The notes beneath the pieces were generated by a model that made no database searches, had not been told where the DNA came from, and saw only the letters and a program-made list of their open reading frames with translations. Made by a program: the position numbers and the translations under genes. 64,000 bases of DNA from Pseudolysinimonas kribbensis (lineage in GTDB: Bacteria; Actinomycetota; Actinomycetes; Actinomycetales; Microbacteriaceae). The first letter of the stretch is position 1; every line of letters starts with the position of its first letter. Where the stretch lies: NCBI RefSeq assembly GCF_030161895.1, contig NZ_BSVB01000001.1, positions 248,001 to 312,000 of the forward strand, in the 5' to 3' direction. This document shows positions 49,125 to 59,769 of the stretch, piece by piece.

Positions 49125-49763
49125 TCACAGGGATCCGAGCCAGTTGCGCAGCAGCCGGATGCCGGCCTCGCCGGACTTCTCGGGGTGGAACTGGGTCGCC
49201 GACAGCGGTCCGTTCTCGGCCGCGGCGACGAAGCGCTCGCCGTGCTCGGCCCAGGTGATCTTCGGCGCCGCGAACCGGCCGTAGGGCTCGAGAGTCCACG
49301 CCCGCATCGCATAGGAGTGCACGAAGTAGAAGCGCTCGTCGCCGACGCCCGCGAACAGGACGGAGTCGCCCGGCGCCTCGACCGTGTTCCAGCCCATGTG
49401 CGGCAGGACGGGCGCGTCGAGGCGCTCCACGATGCCGGGCCACTCGCCGAGCCCCTCGGTCTCGGTGCCGCCCTCGACGCCGCCGGAGAACAGCACCTGC
49501 ATGCCCACGCAGATGCCGAGCACCGCGCGTCCACCGGCGAGCCGGCGGTCGACGACCTCGTCGCCGTGCGCGCGCCGCAAGCCCTCGACGACCGCCGCGA
49601 AGGCGCCGACGCCCGGCACGACGAGACCGTCGGCCTCCACGGCGCGGGTGCGGTCGGCGGTCAGTTCGACGTCGGCGCCGGCCTCCTCGAGGGCCTTGGC
49701 GGCCGAGTGCACGTTGCCGAATCCGTAGTCGAAGACGACCACGGACGGGCGGGCCGTGGTCAC
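49125..49763 (-). CDS. hisH: Imidazole glycerol phosphate synthase subunit HisH
   Basis: Glutaminase that feeds ammonia to His[17 protein letters not shown] start, nucleophile cysteine in [14 protein letters not shown], and the His/Glu pair in [13 protein letters not shown]. 212 residues, intact. GTG 49761-49763 overlaps the hisB stop. Confidence 0.97.
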   Translation of the reverse strand: MTTARPSVVVFDYGFGNVHSAAKALEEAGADVELTADRTRAVEADGLVVPGVGAFAAVVEGLRRAHGDEVVDRRLAGGRAVLGICVGMQVLFSGGVEGGTETEGLGEWPGIVERLDAPVLPHMGWNTVEAPGDSVLFAGVGDERFYFVHSYAMRAWTLEPYGRFAAPKITWAEHGERFVAAAENGPLSATQFHPEKSGEAGIRLLRNWLGSL

Positions 49764-50383
49764 AGCGCGCCCTTGGTCGACGGGATGCCGTCCACCCGCG
49801 GGTCGATCGCCACGGCCTGCCGGAACGCGCGCGCGAACGCCTTGAACTCCGCCTCCGCGATGTGGTGCGGGTCGCGGCCCGCGAGCACACTGAGGTGCAC
49901 GGTGAGCCCGGCGTTGATGGTGATCGCCTCGAAGACGTGCCGCACCATCGAGCCGGTGAAGTGGCCGCCGATCAGGTGGAACTCGAACCCGGCCGGCTCG
50001 CCGCCGTGCGCGAGATAGGGGCGGCCCGACACGTCGACGACGGCCTGGGCGAGCGCCTCGTCGAGCGGCACCAGCGCGTCGCCGAACCGCGCGATCCCGA
50101 TCTTGTCGCCGAGCGCCCGGCGGATCGCCGTGCCGAGCACGATGCCGGTGTCCTCCACGGTGTGGTGCACGTCGATCTCGGTGTCGCCCTGGGCGCGCAC
50201 GGTGAGGTCGACGACGGCGTGCCTGGCGAACGCGGTGAGCAGGTGGTCGAAGAAGGGGACGGTGGTGCGGATGTCGGCGCGCCCGCTGCCGTCGAGGTCC
50301 AGGGCGAGGTCGATGCTCGACTCGCTCGTCTCGCGGGTCAGCTGCGCGACGCGCGCCCCGCCCGGGGATTCCAGCCCGCTCAT
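49760..50383 (-). CDS. hisB: Imidazoleglycerol-phosphate dehydratase
   Basis: Mono-functional dehydratase (no phosphatase domain). [28 protein letters not shown] and [15 protein letters not shown] provide the metal-binding histidines and glutamates. 207 residues. The ATG (50381-50383) lies 7 bases after TAACGT (50391-50396), so a second, leaderless transcript may start here inside the operon. Confidence 0.97.
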   Translation of the reverse strand: MSGLESPGGARVAQLTRETSESSIDLALDLDGSGRADIRTTVPFFDHLLTAFARHAVVDLTVRAQGDTEIDVHHTVEDTGIVLGTAIRRALGDKIGIARFGDALVPLDEALAQAVVDVSGRPYLAHGGEPAGFEFHLIGGHFTGSMVRHVFEAITINAGLTVHLSVLAGRDPHHIAEAEFKAFARAFRQAVAIDPRVDGIPSTKGAL

Positions 50384-50393
50384 GCGCTCAACG

Positions 50394-51482
50394 TTAGCGG
50401 GCACCGCGCGGGGCCAGCGCGGCGAGGGCCTCCAGGAACAGCGTCGTCTCCTGCTCCGTGCCGGCGGTGACCCGCAGGGCGCCGGGGAGGCCGACGTCGC
50501 GGATGATGATGTCCCGCTCCAGCAGCGCCTCGAAGGTCGCGTGCGGATCGTCGAGCCCGTCGAAGAGCACGAAGTTCGCCCAGCTCTCGTAGGCGCGGTA
50601 GCCGAGCACGGGCAACTCCGAGACGAGCCGATCGCGCTGGGCGCGGATGTCGTCGACCGTCGCGAGCATCTCGGGCGCATGCCGCAGTGCCGCGATGGCC
50701 GCCGCCTGGGTCAGCGCGGACAGGTGATACGGCAGCCGCACGAGGCGCAGCGCATCGACGACCGCCGGGTCGGCGGCGAGGTAGCCGACACGGGCGCCCG
50801 CGAAGGCGAAGGCCTTGCTCATGGTGCGCGACACGACCAGGCGGTGCCGGTCGGGCAGCAGCGTGATCGCGCTCGGGGCGTGCGCCGGCATGAACTCGGC
50901 GTAGGCCTCATCGACGAACACCATGCCGTCGCTCGCCTCGTAGGCGGCCTCGATCACGTCGAGCGCGACCGGCGTGCCCGTGGGGTTGTTCGGCGCGCAG
51001 AGGAAGACGAGATCGGGGCGGTGCGCCTCGATCGCCGCGACCACGGTCTCGGCCGACAGCTCGTATCCGGGGTCGCGTTCCGCCGTCAGCCAGGTCGTGC
51101 CGGTGCCGCGGGTGATGATCCCGTGCATCGAGTAGGTGGGCGGGAAGGCGAGCACGCGGCGTCCCGGTCCGCCGAACGCCTGCAGGAGCTGCTGGATGAT
51201 CTCGTTCGAGCCGTTCGCCGCCCAGACCTGCTCCGTCCCGATGCCGTGACCGAGGTAGGCCGCGAGGCCCTCGCGCAGCACCGTGAACTCGCGGTCGGGG
51301 TAGCGGTTCAGGGTGAGGACCGCCGCGGCGAGGCTCTCGACGATGTCGCGAGCGACCGCCTCGGGGATCGGATGGCTGTTCTCGTTGACGTTCAGCTGCA
51401 CCCGCACGTGCTTCTGCGGAGCGCCGTAGGGCGACTGCCCCCGCAGGTCGTCGCGGATCGGAAGATCGGAGAGCGAGGCCAC
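50394..51482 (-). CDS. hisC: Histidinol-phosphate aminotransferase
   Basis: PLP class II aminotransferase. [36 protein letters not shown] and the PLP lysine in [17 protein letters not shown]. 362 residues, intact. The GTG (51480-51482) is 6 bases after TAAACT (51489-51494), so the operon probably starts with a leaderless mRNA. No T-box or his leader peptide was seen upstream. Confidence 0.97.
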   Translation of the reverse strand: MASLSDLPIRDDLRGQSPYGAPQKHVRVQLNVNENSHPIPEAVARDIVESLAAAVLTLNRYPDREFTVLREGLAAYLGHGIGTEQVWAANGSNEIIQQLLQAFGGPGRRVLAFPPTYSMHGIITRGTGTTWLTAERDPGYELSAETVVAAIEAHRPDLVFLCAPNNPTGTPVALDVIEAAYEASDGMVFVDEAYAEFMPAHAPSAITLLPDRHRLVVSRTMSKAFAFAGARVGYLAADPAVVDALRLVRLPYHLSALTQAAAIAALRHAPEMLATVDDIRAQRDRLVSELPVLGYRAYESWANFVLFDGLDDPHATFEALLERDIIIRDVGLPGALRVTAGTEQETTLFLEALAALAPRGAR

Positions 51483-51528
51483 GGCGCCAGTTTAGGCGGG
51501 GCTCCGGACGCCCCGGCCCCTCCGCCGG

Positions 51529-51894
51529 CTACCGCGCGGGGGCGTACTGGGCCGGGATCGCGAGCCGCTGTCCGGGCTGGACGACCCCGGACGAGAGGGC
51601 GTTCAGATTCGTGATCGCCTCGACGACGTCGCGCGGGTCGGCGTTCGGCGCGATCTGCTGCGCGAGCTGCCAGAGCGACTCCCCCGGTGCCACGGTCACG
51701 TAGCTGAAGGTCGCGGAGGCCTGCGTGTCGGTCGCGGTCGCACCGACCGCCCCGATGCCGCCGAAGACCGCGGCGGCGGCGAGCGGAAGGGCGACGGCCG
51801 CGGTGAGCACGGCACGGCCGCGGCGGGTGATGTGCAGCCGGCCCCGCGACCCGGCGGGTGCCGCGGGGATGCTGTTCCAGGTGATCGCGCTCAT
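51529..51894 (-). CDS. SOS-controlled LysM membrane protein, ChiZ/DivS-type
   Basis: 121 residues: cytoplasmic basic N-terminus, one membrane helix at about 28-51 (VLTAAVALPLAAAAVFGGIG), and an outside LysM domain at 64-113 (YVTVAPGESLWQLAQQIAP, VVQPGQRLAIP). ATG 51892-51894 has GGAGGAG 8 bases upstream. Divergent from lexA and with two LexA boxes on its own promoter. M. tuberculosis ChiZ (Rv2719c, LysM, divergent from lexA) and C. glutamicum DivS stop cell division during the SOS response; the same role is likely here by position and architecture. Confidence 0.85.
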   Translation of the reverse strand: MSAITWNSIPAAPAGSRGRLHITRRGRAVLTAAVALPLAAAAVFGGIGAVGATATDTQASATFSYVTVAPGESLWQLAQQIAPNADPRDVVEAITNLNALSSGVVQPGQRLAIPAQYAPAR

Positions 51895-51924
51895 GGTGTG
51901 CTCCTCCGGTCTCGAAGTCGTATT

Positions 51925-51956
51925 CCGAACATACCTTCGATCGAACATGTGTTCAA
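51925..51956 (-). promoter_or_regulatory. Two adjacent LexA boxes on the LysM gene promoter
   Basis: Box 1 TCGAACATGTGTTCAA (51941-51956) has one mismatch to TCGAAC-N4-GTTCGA; box 2 CCGAACATACCTTCGA (51925-51940) has two. On the minus strand TTGAAC (51951-51956) and TATGTT (51928-51933), 17 bases apart, form the promoter, so one box covers the -35 and the other the -10. Confidence 0.85.
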
Positions 51957-51995
51957 CCCTCCCCAGCGGATTTCCGTCCGAATCCGCCGACACAC

Positions 51996-52036
51996 TCGAA
52001 CGGATGTTTGTCGAGAGGGCCTGAGGCGGATACAGT
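51996..52036 (+). promoter_or_regulatory. lexA promoter with overlapping LexA box
   Basis: LexA box TCGAACGGATGTTTGT (51996-52011, two mismatches) overlaps the -35 TTGTCG (52008-52013); 17 bases on is TACAGT (52031-52036). Fits autorepression of lexA. Confidence 0.78.
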
Positions 52037-52087
52037 TTCGATCGCTGGCACGATCAGATCAGCGACCACCGACATCGGGAGGCCCGG

Positions 52088-52754
52088 GTGAGCGACACCG
52101 AGGAGCGCGCAGGCGGCACACGCCGGCGCACGAGCCTGAGCGAGAAGCAGCTGGCGATCCTGGATGCCATCCAGCGGTCCAAGGTGACCCGCGGCTATCC
52201 GCCGAGCATGCGCGAGATCGGCGACGCCGTCGGGCTCTCATCGCTGTCGAGCGTGGCGCACCAGCTGACCCAGCTCGAGCTGAGCGGGTACCTGCGCCGC
52301 GACCCCAACCGGCCGCGCGCCCTGGAGGTGCTCATCGACCTCCCGTCGAGCGACGGCAACGAGTCGTCGCCCTCCGTCGCCGACGCCGCGATGGTGCCGC
52401 TCGTCGGCCGGATCGCCGCCGGTGTGCCGATCACCGCCGACCAGCAGGTCGAGGAGGTCTTCCCCTCCCCGGCAGCTCGTGGGCAAGGGCGAGCTGTTCA
52501 TGCTGAAGGTCGTGGGCGAGTCGATGATCGACGCCGCGATCTGCGACGGGGACTGGGTCGTGGTGCGCGAACAGGGCGACGCCGAGAACGGCGAGATCGT
52601 CGCGGCGATGCTCGAGGGCGAAGCCACGGTCAAGGTGTTCCGTCAGCGCGACGGGCACACCTGGCTGCTGCCGCGCAACAGCGCATTCGAGCCGATCCTG
52701 GGCGATGAGGCGCAGGTGCTCGGCAAGGTCGTGGCGGTTCTGCGCTCCGTCTAA
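52088..52754 (+). CDS. lexA: SOS repressor LexA, frame broken
   Basis: Winged-helix DNA-binding domain ([37 protein letters not shown]), Ala-Gly cleavage site in [10 protein letters not shown], catalytic Ser in [10 protein letters not shown] and Lys in EATVKVFRQ. The two halves rejoin when one base is added to each of the C runs 52462-52465 and 52467-52470, giving the family sequence FPLPRQLVG. About 222 residues. GTG 52088 with GGAGG 5-6 bases upstream. Cleaved on contact with RecA filaments; recA is 10 kb away in this window. The break is probably an artefact. Confidence 0.95.
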
Positions 52755-53491
52755 CCGCGCGCTCCGGCGGGCGCGACGCGGTCGAGCCAGGCCTGCACGA
52801 GCGCCATGAAGCGCCGGTGCTCGTCGCGGAACACCGTGTGACCGGTGCCGGCGATCCTGCGCACGGTCATCCCGCGCGTGTGCAGGAGTTCGGCCACGGC
52901 GTCCGAGACGAGCCAGCTCTTCTCCGCCAGCACCACGAGGCTCGGCCCGGTCACGAGGGCCGGCGGCGTGAGAGCGCGGGTGTCCGCGAGGCCCAGGATC
53001 GTGCGCTTGTCCCAATCGGCGAGCGTCGCCAGTTCGATCTCGACGTCGACCGCGTCCCATTTCGGGTTCATCCGCACGAGCGAGGGGCGCCGCGGTCGCG
53101 GCGAGAGCGCGAACAGCAGTTTGAGGAGCACACCGCGGGCTCCTCCCGGGAATCCGAAGGCGGGATCGACGTACACGGCGGCCCGCGGGCGGAGGGTCTC
53201 GGCGACCCGGCTCGCGACCAGTCCGCCGAGCGAATGCCCCATGACGAGGTCGGGCGCCCCGTTCAGCAGGGGCGCCACCGTCTCCAGCACGTCGGCCGCC
53301 CAGGCGGCGAGCGTGTAACGGCGGGCGCGCGGGCTGCCGCCGTGGCCGGCGAGGTCGACCGCGATGATGTGGAAGCCGCGCCCCTCGAGGTCCGCGCTCA
53401 CGCGGTGCCAGGCGCGATGATCCGACATCAGCCCGTGGATGAGCAGCGCCGTGCGCGATCCGGCCCCGCTCTCGTGCACCGCCAGCCGCAT
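52751..53491 (-). CDS. Alpha/beta hydrolase
   Basis: 246 residues. [16 protein letters not shown] (oxyanion region), nucleophile elbow GHSLGGL, acid residue likely in the [13 protein letters not shown] stretch, and catalytic His in [11 protein letters not shown]. Substrate unknown; esterases, haloperoxidases and menaquinone enzymes share this fold. The ATG is 6 bases after TAGCCT (53498-53503), a leaderless-type start. Ends converge with lexA, overlapping by 4 bases. Confidence 0.9.
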   Translation of the reverse strand: MRLAVHESGAGSRTALLIHGLMSDHRAWHRVSADLEGRGFHIIAVDLAGHGGSPRARRYTLAAWAADVLETVAPLLNGAPDLVMGHSLGGLVASRVAETLRPRAAVYVDPAFGFPGGARGVLLKLLFALSPRPRRPSLVRMNPKWDAVDVEIELATLADWDKRTILGLADTRALTPPALVTGPSLVVLAEKSWLVSDAVAELLHTRGMTVRRIAGTGHTVFRDEHRRFMALVQAWLDRVAPAGARG

Positions 53492-53567
53492 CGTCGCAGG
53501 CTACGCGCGGTGGCTGGGCGACCACTCGGCACCGGGCTCTCCAGCCGCGTCACGGGGCGTCATCCGC

Positions 53568-53596
53568 TTGGCGCCCCCGGACGGCCTTCGTACAGT
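53568..53596 (+). promoter_or_regulatory. Promoter of the MetE-like gene
   Basis: TTGGCG (53568-53573), 17 bases, TACAGT (53591-53596). The leader to ATG 53727 is about 125 bases and holds a small CCATC/GATGG stem; no known riboswitch was recognised. Confidence 0.6.
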
Positions 53597-53726
53597 GGAG
53601 CCGTTCGCAGCGCACATGCGAGGCCTCGCGCTCCGGTTCACCGCCATCCGGCGACGGAGCACCGCCTGCGATTCCACCATCGATGATGGGGAGTCGCCCC
53701 CGCGGCTCCCGGAGAGCGAGAACCTC

Positions 53727-54775
53727 ATGACCGTGCAGGGTGCACTGCTCGTCGGCAGCGTCAACCTTCCCGACACCGAGAGCACCTTCCGTGCCGCCGC
53801 CGACACCCTCGGCCGCCGCCTGCGGCGGGTGCCCGACGGCGAGACCGGAGACCGATTCCACTGGATCGTCTTCCAGGCCGACCTGATCGGTGGCGCCGAC
53901 GGCATCGAACGCGTCGGCGACGAGCCCGTGCTGCTGCGCAACCTCGACCTGCGCCCGCTGCGTTTCGCCGACGGGGTGGACCCGGCGCGCGTCGTGCTGC
54001 CGAAGCTCGACTACGCGCGCGCGGCTCTCGAGTCCTACGGCACGTTCGCGGCGCTGCGGGAGCAGGGCGTCATCCCGGCCGGCATCCGCTTCCAGGTGTC
54101 GCTGCCGACGCCGCTCGCCGTCGTGGTCGCACTCGTGCGGGAGGAGGACCGGGCCGCGTTCGAGCCCTCTACGAGCGTGCGCTGTACGCCGAGCTCGACG
54201 AGATCCTGAGCTCCATCCCGCACGAGGATCTGGCGATCCAGTGGGACACCGCAGTGGAGTTCGGGCTGATCGAGTCGGCCGACTACGGGACCGACTACGG
54301 CGCGACCTTCCGCGCGCCCTTCGAGGACCTCTGGGAGGGCCTTGCGGAGCGCGCGCGCCGACAGGCGTCGGCGGTGCCGGAGGACGTGGAGCTCGGCTTC
54401 CACCTGTGTTACGGGGACGCCGGCGAGAAGCACTTCGTGGAGCCGAAGGACACCGCGAACCTCGTGCGATACGCGAACCTGCTGCGTGAGGTGTCGCCGC
54501 GGCCCATCACGTGGATCCACCTCCCGGTCCCGATCGAGCGCGACGACGAGGCGTACTTCGCGCCGCTCGCGGGGCTGCAGACGGAGCCCGGCACCGAGCT
54601 CTATCTCGGGCTCGTGCACCGGGAGGACGGCGCGGAGGGGGCGCAGCGCCGCGCGGCGGCCGCTTCCGCGTTCGTGAGCGACTTCGGCGTGGGCACCGAG
54701 TGCGGGATCGGCCGCGCGCCCGACGGATCGGTGCCCGGCATCCTCGAGACCCACCGCGTCGCCCAGGAGTGGTGA
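53727..54775 (+). CDS. MetE/UROD-superfamily-like protein, frame broken
   Basis: About 349 residues when restored. GSVNLPDTESTFRAAADTL, LRRVPDGETGDRFHWI and, after one base added at 54165-54167, EPLYERALYAELDEI, then VELGFHLCYGDAGEKHF and PITWIHLPVP. The overall pattern recalls the barrel of cobalamin-independent methionine synthase, but the zinc-binding Cys/His set of MetE is not convincing. Probably a hydrolase or lyase of unknown substrate. GAGCGAG lies upstream of ATG 53727-53729. Confidence 0.7.
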
Positions 54776-54791
54776 GGGAGCGGGGCGGCGG

Positions 54792-56305
54792 CTACTCGAC
54801 CCGCTCAGGAAGCGGGGTCTCGAGCGCGCTCTGCAGCTGCTCCGCCGCCCGGCGGGTGGCGAGCAGCTGCAGGCGGGTGCCGCCCTCGTCGTAGCTCGTG
54901 TCGAGCACCCGCGTGGTGCGGTGGGCCAGCGCGACGAGGTCGCCGCGGTCGTAGGGCACGACGATGTCGAGGGCGACATCCGGCTGGGGCAGCAGGTCGG
55001 CGATCCGGGCGACGAGCTCGTCGACGCCCTCCCCGTGCGGGCGCTCACGAAGAGCGCGTCGGGCTCGAGCCCGCGCAGCAGCAGCCGGGTGTCGGCGTCG
55101 ACGAGGTCCGCCTTGTTGAAGACGACGATCTCGGGCAGGTCGCGCGCCCCGACGTCACCGATGACGTCGCGCACCGTCGCCAGCTGCGCCCCCGGATCGG
55201 GATGGGCGCCGTCGACGACGTGCACGATCACGTCCGAGTCGCCGACCTCCTCCAGCGTCGACCGGAACGCCTCGACGAGCTGATGCGGGAGGTTGCGCAC
55301 GAACCCGACCGTGTCGGCGATCGTGAACTCGCGGCCGTCGGGGGTGCGGGCACGACGCACGGTGGGGTCGAGGGTCGCGAACAGCGCGTTCTCGACGAGC
55401 ACGCCGGCGCGGGTCAGGCGGTTCAGCAGGCTCGACTTGCCGGCGTTGGTGTAGCCCGCGATCGCGACCGAGGGCACCTCGTTGCGGTCGCGGGTGGCGC
55501 GCTTGGCCTCGCGCGCGGGCGCGAAGCCCTTGATCTGCCGACGCAGCCTCGCCATCCGGGTGTGGATGCGGCGCCGGTCCAGCTCGATCTTCGTCTCACC
55601 GGGGCCGCGGGAGCCCATGCCCTGCCCGCCCGCCGCCTGGCCGCCCGCCTGGCGCGACATCGACTCGCCCCAGCCGCGCAGTCGCGGCAGCAGGTACTCG
55701 AGCTGCGCGAGCTCGACCTGGGCCTTGCCCTCGCGGCTCTTGGCGTGCTGGCTGAAGATGTCGAGGATCACGGCCGTGCGGTCGATGACCTTGACCTTCA
55801 CAGCGTCTTCGAGCGCGCGCCGCTGGCTCGGGGCCAGTTCGGTGTCGGCCACGACGGTGTCCGCCCCGAGCGCCGCGACGATGCCGGCGAGTTCCTCGAC
55901 CTTGCCGCGGCCGAGGTAGGTCGAGGGGTCCGGGTGCGGTCGGCGCTGCAGCAGGCCGTCGAGCACGACGGCGCCCGCCGTCTCGGCGAGGGCGGCGAGC
56001 TCGCGCAGGGAGTTCTCGGCCTCCTCGAGCGACGAGCCGGCATAGACGCCGATGAGCACGACGTTCTCGAGACGGAGCTGCCGGTACTCGACCTCGGTGA
56101 CGTCCTGGAGCTCCGTCCCGAGACCGCCGACCCGACGCAGCGCGGCGCGCTCCTCCCGGTCGAGCTGCTCGCCGTCGGCGTCGGGCAGCGCGAAGGAGCC
56201 GTCCTCCTCCTGGAGGGCGGCGGCGCGGCCCTCGAAGCGGCGCACGGCTGCCCGTGAACCCTCCGTGGCCAGCACGCGGTCGAGGATGCGGTCGTCGTCG
56301 GTCAT
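54792..56305 (-). CDS. hflX: Ribosome-splitting GTPase HflX, frame broken
   Basis: Dissociates stalled 70S ribosomes. N-terminal HflX domain (VVLIGVYAGSSLEEAENSLREL, DPSTYLGRGKVEEL), coiled linker with GPGETKIELDRRRI, then the G domain: GYTNAGKSSLLNRL, DTVGFVRNLPHQLVEAF and FNKADL. After SARTG the frame breaks; one base at 55031-55034 restores the C-terminal domain, ending LPERVE. About 504 residues. ATG 56303-56305. Near miaA/miaB, as in many bacteria (miaA-hflX). Confidence 0.93.
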
Positions 56306-56342
56306 ATGGTCGTTCAGCCTAGTTCTCGGTACGTTGTCTGGC

Positions 56343-56989
56343 ATGGTCCCCGCGGAGCACTACTTCTCCGCGACGCCCGCCGGCGCCCCCGGATTCCGTC
56401 CGCTCCCGGTCCGACTGGCCGGTCGCGAGGTGATCGTCACGACGGCCAACGGCGTCTTCAGCCCGGAGCGCGTCGACACCGGCACGCAGGTGCTGCTCGG
56501 CAGCGTGCCGGCACCGCCGCCCGGCGGCGACCTGCTCGACCTCGGCTGCGGCTGGGGCCCGGTCACCCTGACGCTCGCGATGGAATCGCCGCACTCGCGC
56601 GTGTGGGCGGTGGATGTCAACGAGCGCGCGCTGGACCTCGTGCGCCGCAACGCGGCATCCCTCGGTCTGGACAACGTCACGGCCTGCCTGCCCGACGAGG
56701 TCCCGGCCGACGTCCGGTTCATGACCATCTGGTCGAATCCCCCATCCGGGTCGGCAAGAACGAACTGCACGCGATGCTGCTGCACTGGCTCCCGCGGCTC
56801 GACGTGGGAGCCGATGCCTGGCTGGTCGTGCAGCGCAACCTCGGATCGGACTCGCTGCAGCGCTGGATGCAGGCGGAGTTCCCGGCCGACTACTCGTTCC
56901 TGCGCGCCGCGACCAGCAAGGGCTACCGCGTGCTGCGCTGCCGGCGCCGCACCGGCTTCACCGAGGCGATCACCGTCGTCCCGAAGTGA
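56343..56989 (+). CDS. RsmC-like class I methyltransferase, frame broken
   Basis: About 215 residues when restored. HYFSATPAGAPGFRPL, VFSPERVDTGTQVLL, SAM motif LLDLGCGWGPVTLTLA, then SNPPI (after one base at 56739-56743) and RVGKNELHAMLLHWLPRL. NPP-type motifs point to N-methylation of a base; RsmC methylates 16S G1207. The ATG is 7 bases after TACGTT (56330-56335), probably leaderless. Divergent from hflX over 37 bases. Confidence 0.87.
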
Positions 56990-56996
56990 GACCCGC

Positions 56997-57902
56997 ATGA
57001 TGCACGACGACCAGCTCCCGGTCGACGCGGAGCTCGTGCGACGGCTGATCGCCGAGCAGTTCCCGCAGTGGGCCGGCCTGCCGATCACGCCGGTCGACAG
57101 CGGTGCCACCGTCAACGCGATCTTCCGCCTCGGCGACCGGTTCGCCGCCCGGCTGCGGCTGCGCGCGGGCAACCCCGACGCCGTGCGTGCCGAGCTGGCG
57201 CGCGAGGCCGCGGCCCTCGAGGAGCTCGCGGGGATCGTCCCGGTGCCGGTGCCGCGGCCCGTCGCGATCGGGCGACCCGGCGACCGGTTTCCGCTGCCCT
57301 GGGCGATCCACGAGTGGCTGCCGGGCTCGACGACGACGCCCACCGCCCTCGCCGGATCGGGGGCCTTCGCCGACGACCTCGCGGCGCTCCTGCTCGCCCT
57401 GCGCGCCGCGCCGACGCGCGGACGGACCTTCTCGGGCGGCGGGCGGGGCGGCTCGCTGCCCGATCACGACGAGTGGATGCGACGATGCTTCCGCGAGAGC
57501 GAGGGGTTGTTCGACGTGCCCGCGCTGCGCACGCGCTGGAGCGCGCTGCGCGTGCTGCCCGCCGCCGGCGCGGATGTCATGGCGCACGGCGACCTGCACC
57601 CGGGCAATCTGCTGGTCGAGAAAGAGCGACTGTCGGGCGTGCTCGACGCGGGCGCGTTCGGCGCCGCCGACCCGGCGCTGGATCTCGTCGTGGTGTGGCA
57701 CATGCTCGACCGTCCGGCCCGGGGTCGGGTGCGCCGCACCCTGGCCTCCAGCGAGCCGGAGTGGGCGCGCGGGGCAGCCTGGGCGTTCCAGCAGGCGATG
57801 GGCCTCGTCTGGTACTACCGCCAGACCAATCCGGTGATGGCCGACCTGGGACGCACGACGCTCGCGCGGATCATGACCGACCCCGACGTCGCCGCCGTGT
57901 AG
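56997..57902 (+). CDS. Aminoglycoside phosphotransferase-family kinase
   Basis: 301 residues. APH fold with the catalytic loop MAHGDLHPGNLLVEKE and the metal segment GVLDAGAFGAADPALDL. The usual DFxD is DAGA here, though the first Asp is kept. The N-lobe has PVDSGATVNAIFRLGDRFAARL. Substrate unknown; such proteins include antibiotic, fructosamine and homoserine kinases, and resistance should not be assumed. Begins 7 bases after the methyltransferase gene, so co-transcribed. The stop lies at the first base of a 15-bp tandem repeat. Confidence 0.88.
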   Translation: MMHDDQLPVDAELVRRLIAEQFPQWAGLPITPVDSGATVNAIFRLGDRFAARLRLRAGNPDAVRAELAREAAALEELAGIVPVPVPRPVAIGRPGDRFPLPWAIHEWLPGSTTTPTALAGSGAFADDLAALLLALRAAPTRGRTFSGGGRGGSLPDHDEWMRRCFRESEGLFDVPALRTRWSALRVLPAAGADVMAHGDLHPGNLLVEKERLSGVLDAGAFGAADPALDLVVVWHMLDRPARGRVRRTLASSEPEWARGAAWAFQQAMGLVWYYRQTNPVMADLGRTTLARIMTDPDVAAV

Positions 57903-57955
57903 ATCTCGACCGTCTAGATCTCGACCGTCTAGATCTCGACCGTCTAGATCTCGTA
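57900..57955. repeat. 15-bp tandem repeat between converging genes
   Basis: tagatctcgaccgtc is present three times (57900-57944) plus a partial fourth (to 57955). The unit carries a TAG on each strand, so it supplies the stop codon of the phosphotransferase gene and, on the other side, the stop of dapF. Confidence 0.9.
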
Positions 57956-58807
57956 GGTGCCGCGGTAGGTCAGCGCCGCCGGCCCCGTCAGCAGCACGTG
58001 CCCGTCGGCGATCTCGACGCCGAGGTCGCCGCCCGGCACCTCGACCGTCCAGCGATCCGGCGCGTTCTCGCCCGCCCAGTGCCGCACCGCGATGGCCGAC
58101 GCTGCGACACCGGTACCGCACGACAGCGTCTCGCCGACGCCGCGCTCATGCACGCGCATCCGGATGCGGCCGACCCCGCCGACCACGAGCGGGTCTCCCG
58201 GCACGACGAACTCGACGTTCGCGCCGTCCGGCGGTTCCGGCTGCACCTTCGGCGCCTCGGCGAGGTCGATCCCGTCGAGCTCGTCGTCGTCGGCGACGGC
58301 GACCACGACGTGCGGGTTGCCGACGCCGACCGGCAGGCCGGGGCGCGGCACGTCGAGGTCGCGCGCCGAGACGGTGGCCTCGGAGTCGAGCACGACGAAC
58401 GGCCCGAGGTCGACGGTGTACGCCTCCGAGTGCCGCGTCACGGCATGAACGCCGCCTCGCGTGCCGATCTTCACGGTCTCGCCGACCGGCAGCTCGAGCA
58501 GCTTCTGGTCGATGAGGAAGGTCACGTAGACCCGGATGCCGTTTCCGCACATCTCCGCGGGGCTGCCGTCGGCGTTGTGGTAATCCATGAACCACTCCGC
58601 GTCCGGGTCCTCCCGCAGCGCCTCGGCACCCTCGGGAAGGTTCGCGGACCGGACGGCGCGGATGAGGCCGTCGGCGCCGATCCCGAAGTGCCGGTCCGCC
58701 ATGTCGGCGATGCGGTCGGCGTCGAGCTCGATGCTGCCGTCGGGATCCGAGAACAGCACGAAGTCGTTGCCGGTCCCGTGGCCCTTGACGAACGGCAGCA
58801 CGGTCAT
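57944..58807 (-). CDS. dapF: Diaminopimelate epimerase
   Basis: Converts LL- to meso-diaminopimelate for lysine and cell wall. [14 protein letters not shown] start; the two catalytic cysteines are in [12 protein letters not shown] and [14 protein letters not shown]. 287 residues, intact. The ATG is 6 bases after TAGCCT (58814-58819), so a leaderless message may start within the end of miaA. miaB-miaA-dapF is a conserved actinobacterial order. Confidence 0.97.
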   Translation of the reverse strand: MTVLPFVKGHGTGNDFVLFSDPDGSIELDADRIADMADRHFGIGADGLIRAVRSANLPEGAEALREDPDAEWFMDYHNADGSPAEMCGNGIRVYVTFLIDQKLLELPVGETVKIGTRGGVHAVTRHSEAYTVDLGPFVVLDSEATVSARDLDVPRPGLPVGVGNPHVVVAVADDDELDGIDLAEAPKVQPEPPDGANVEFVVPGDPLVVGGVGRIRMRVHERGVGETLSCGTGVAASAIAVRHWAGENAPDRWTVEVPGGDLGVEIADGHVLLTGPAALTYRGTYEI

Positions 58808-58811
58808 GGAC

Positions 58812-59750
58812 TCAGGCTAGCGGGCGGCGCGGGCCGGCCGACGCGGACCGCACCGCGGCCAGCGCCGCGTCGACGCGCCCCGGATCGTCGGCGTCGAGCC
58901 AGACCGTGCCGGCGTAGCGGCCGAACCAGGAGACCTGGCGCCGGGCGTAGCGGCGGGTCAGGGCGGCGGTCTGCGCCACGGCGTCCCGTTCGGTGAGGGC
59001 GCCGTCGAGCTGCTCGAGCGCCTGCGCATAGCCGATTGCCCGGCTCGCCGTGGTGCCGAGGCCCGCGGGCCGCAGGCGAGCGACCTCGTCGAGCAGGCCG
59101 TCGCGCCACATGCCCTCCACGCGACGGTCGAGCCGCTCGACGAGCGTCGCCCGTTCCGTGCGCAGCCCGATGGTGACGGTGGGGCGCCAGAGGGCGGCCT
59201 CCCCGGGCAGGCCGGAGCCGAAGGGGGCTCCCGTGAGCTCGATCACCTCGAGCGCGCGCACGAGCCGGCGCCCGTTGTGCGGGCCGATCGCGGCGGCGGC
59301 GGCCGCGTCGGCATCCCGCAACCGCTCGTGCAGGGCCCCCGGACCGCGCTCGGCGAGCTCCGCCTCGAGCCTCCCGCGCAGCACGGCGTCGGTCCCGGGG
59401 AAGCGGAAGTCGTAGACCACGCTCGAGAGGTACAGGCCGCTGCCGCCGACCAGGATCGGCACCGCGCCGCCGGCGACGATCCGCTCGATGGCCGCGCGCG
59501 CCCGCGGCTGATAGTCGGCGACGCTCGCCTCCTCGACGGGGTCCAGCACGTCGAGCAGGTGGTGCGGGATGCCGCGTCGCTCGCCCGGCGGAACCTTCGC
59601 CGTGCCGATGTCCATGCCGCGGTACAGCTGCATGGCGTCGCCGTTGACGATCTCGGCCGGCGTGCCCTCCACCCTCAGGCGCTCGGCGAGGTCGAGCGAC
59701 AGCGCCGACTTGCCGGTGCCGGTCGCGCCGACGATGGCGATCAGGTTCAC
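58812..59750 (-). CDS. miaA: tRNA dimethylallyltransferase
   Basis: Adds the prenyl group to A37 of UNN-reading tRNAs. P-loop [52 protein letters not shown] and [12 protein letters not shown]. 312 residues. GTG 59748-59750 is placed where the family starts. The product is the substrate of MiaB, encoded just upstream. Confidence 0.96.
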   Translation of the reverse strand: MNLIAIVGATGTGKSALSLDLAERLRVEGTPAEIVNGDAMQLYRGMDIGTAKVPPGERRGIPHHLLDVLDPVEEASVADYQPRARAAIERIVAGGAVPILVGGSGLYLSSVVYDFRFPGTDAVLRGRLEAELAERGPGALHERLRDADAAAAAAIGPHNGRRLVRALEVIELTGAPFGSGLPGEAALWRPTVTIGLRTERATLVERLDRRVEGMWRDGLLDEVARLRPAGLGTTASRAIGYAQALEQLDGALTERDAVAQTAALTRRYARRQVSWFGRYAGTVWLDADDPGRVDAALAAVRSASAGPRRPLA

Positions 59751-59769
59751 GGCCGAGAGCGGCGTGGGC

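Noticed and set aside
53727..54775. Methionine synthase MetE
   Set aside because: Too short and lacks a convincing zinc ligand set; kept as superfamily-like only.
56997..57902. Aminoglycoside resistance gene
   Set aside because: Only the general kinase fold is visible, with a degenerate DFxD motif and core-gene surroundings; resistance is not supported.
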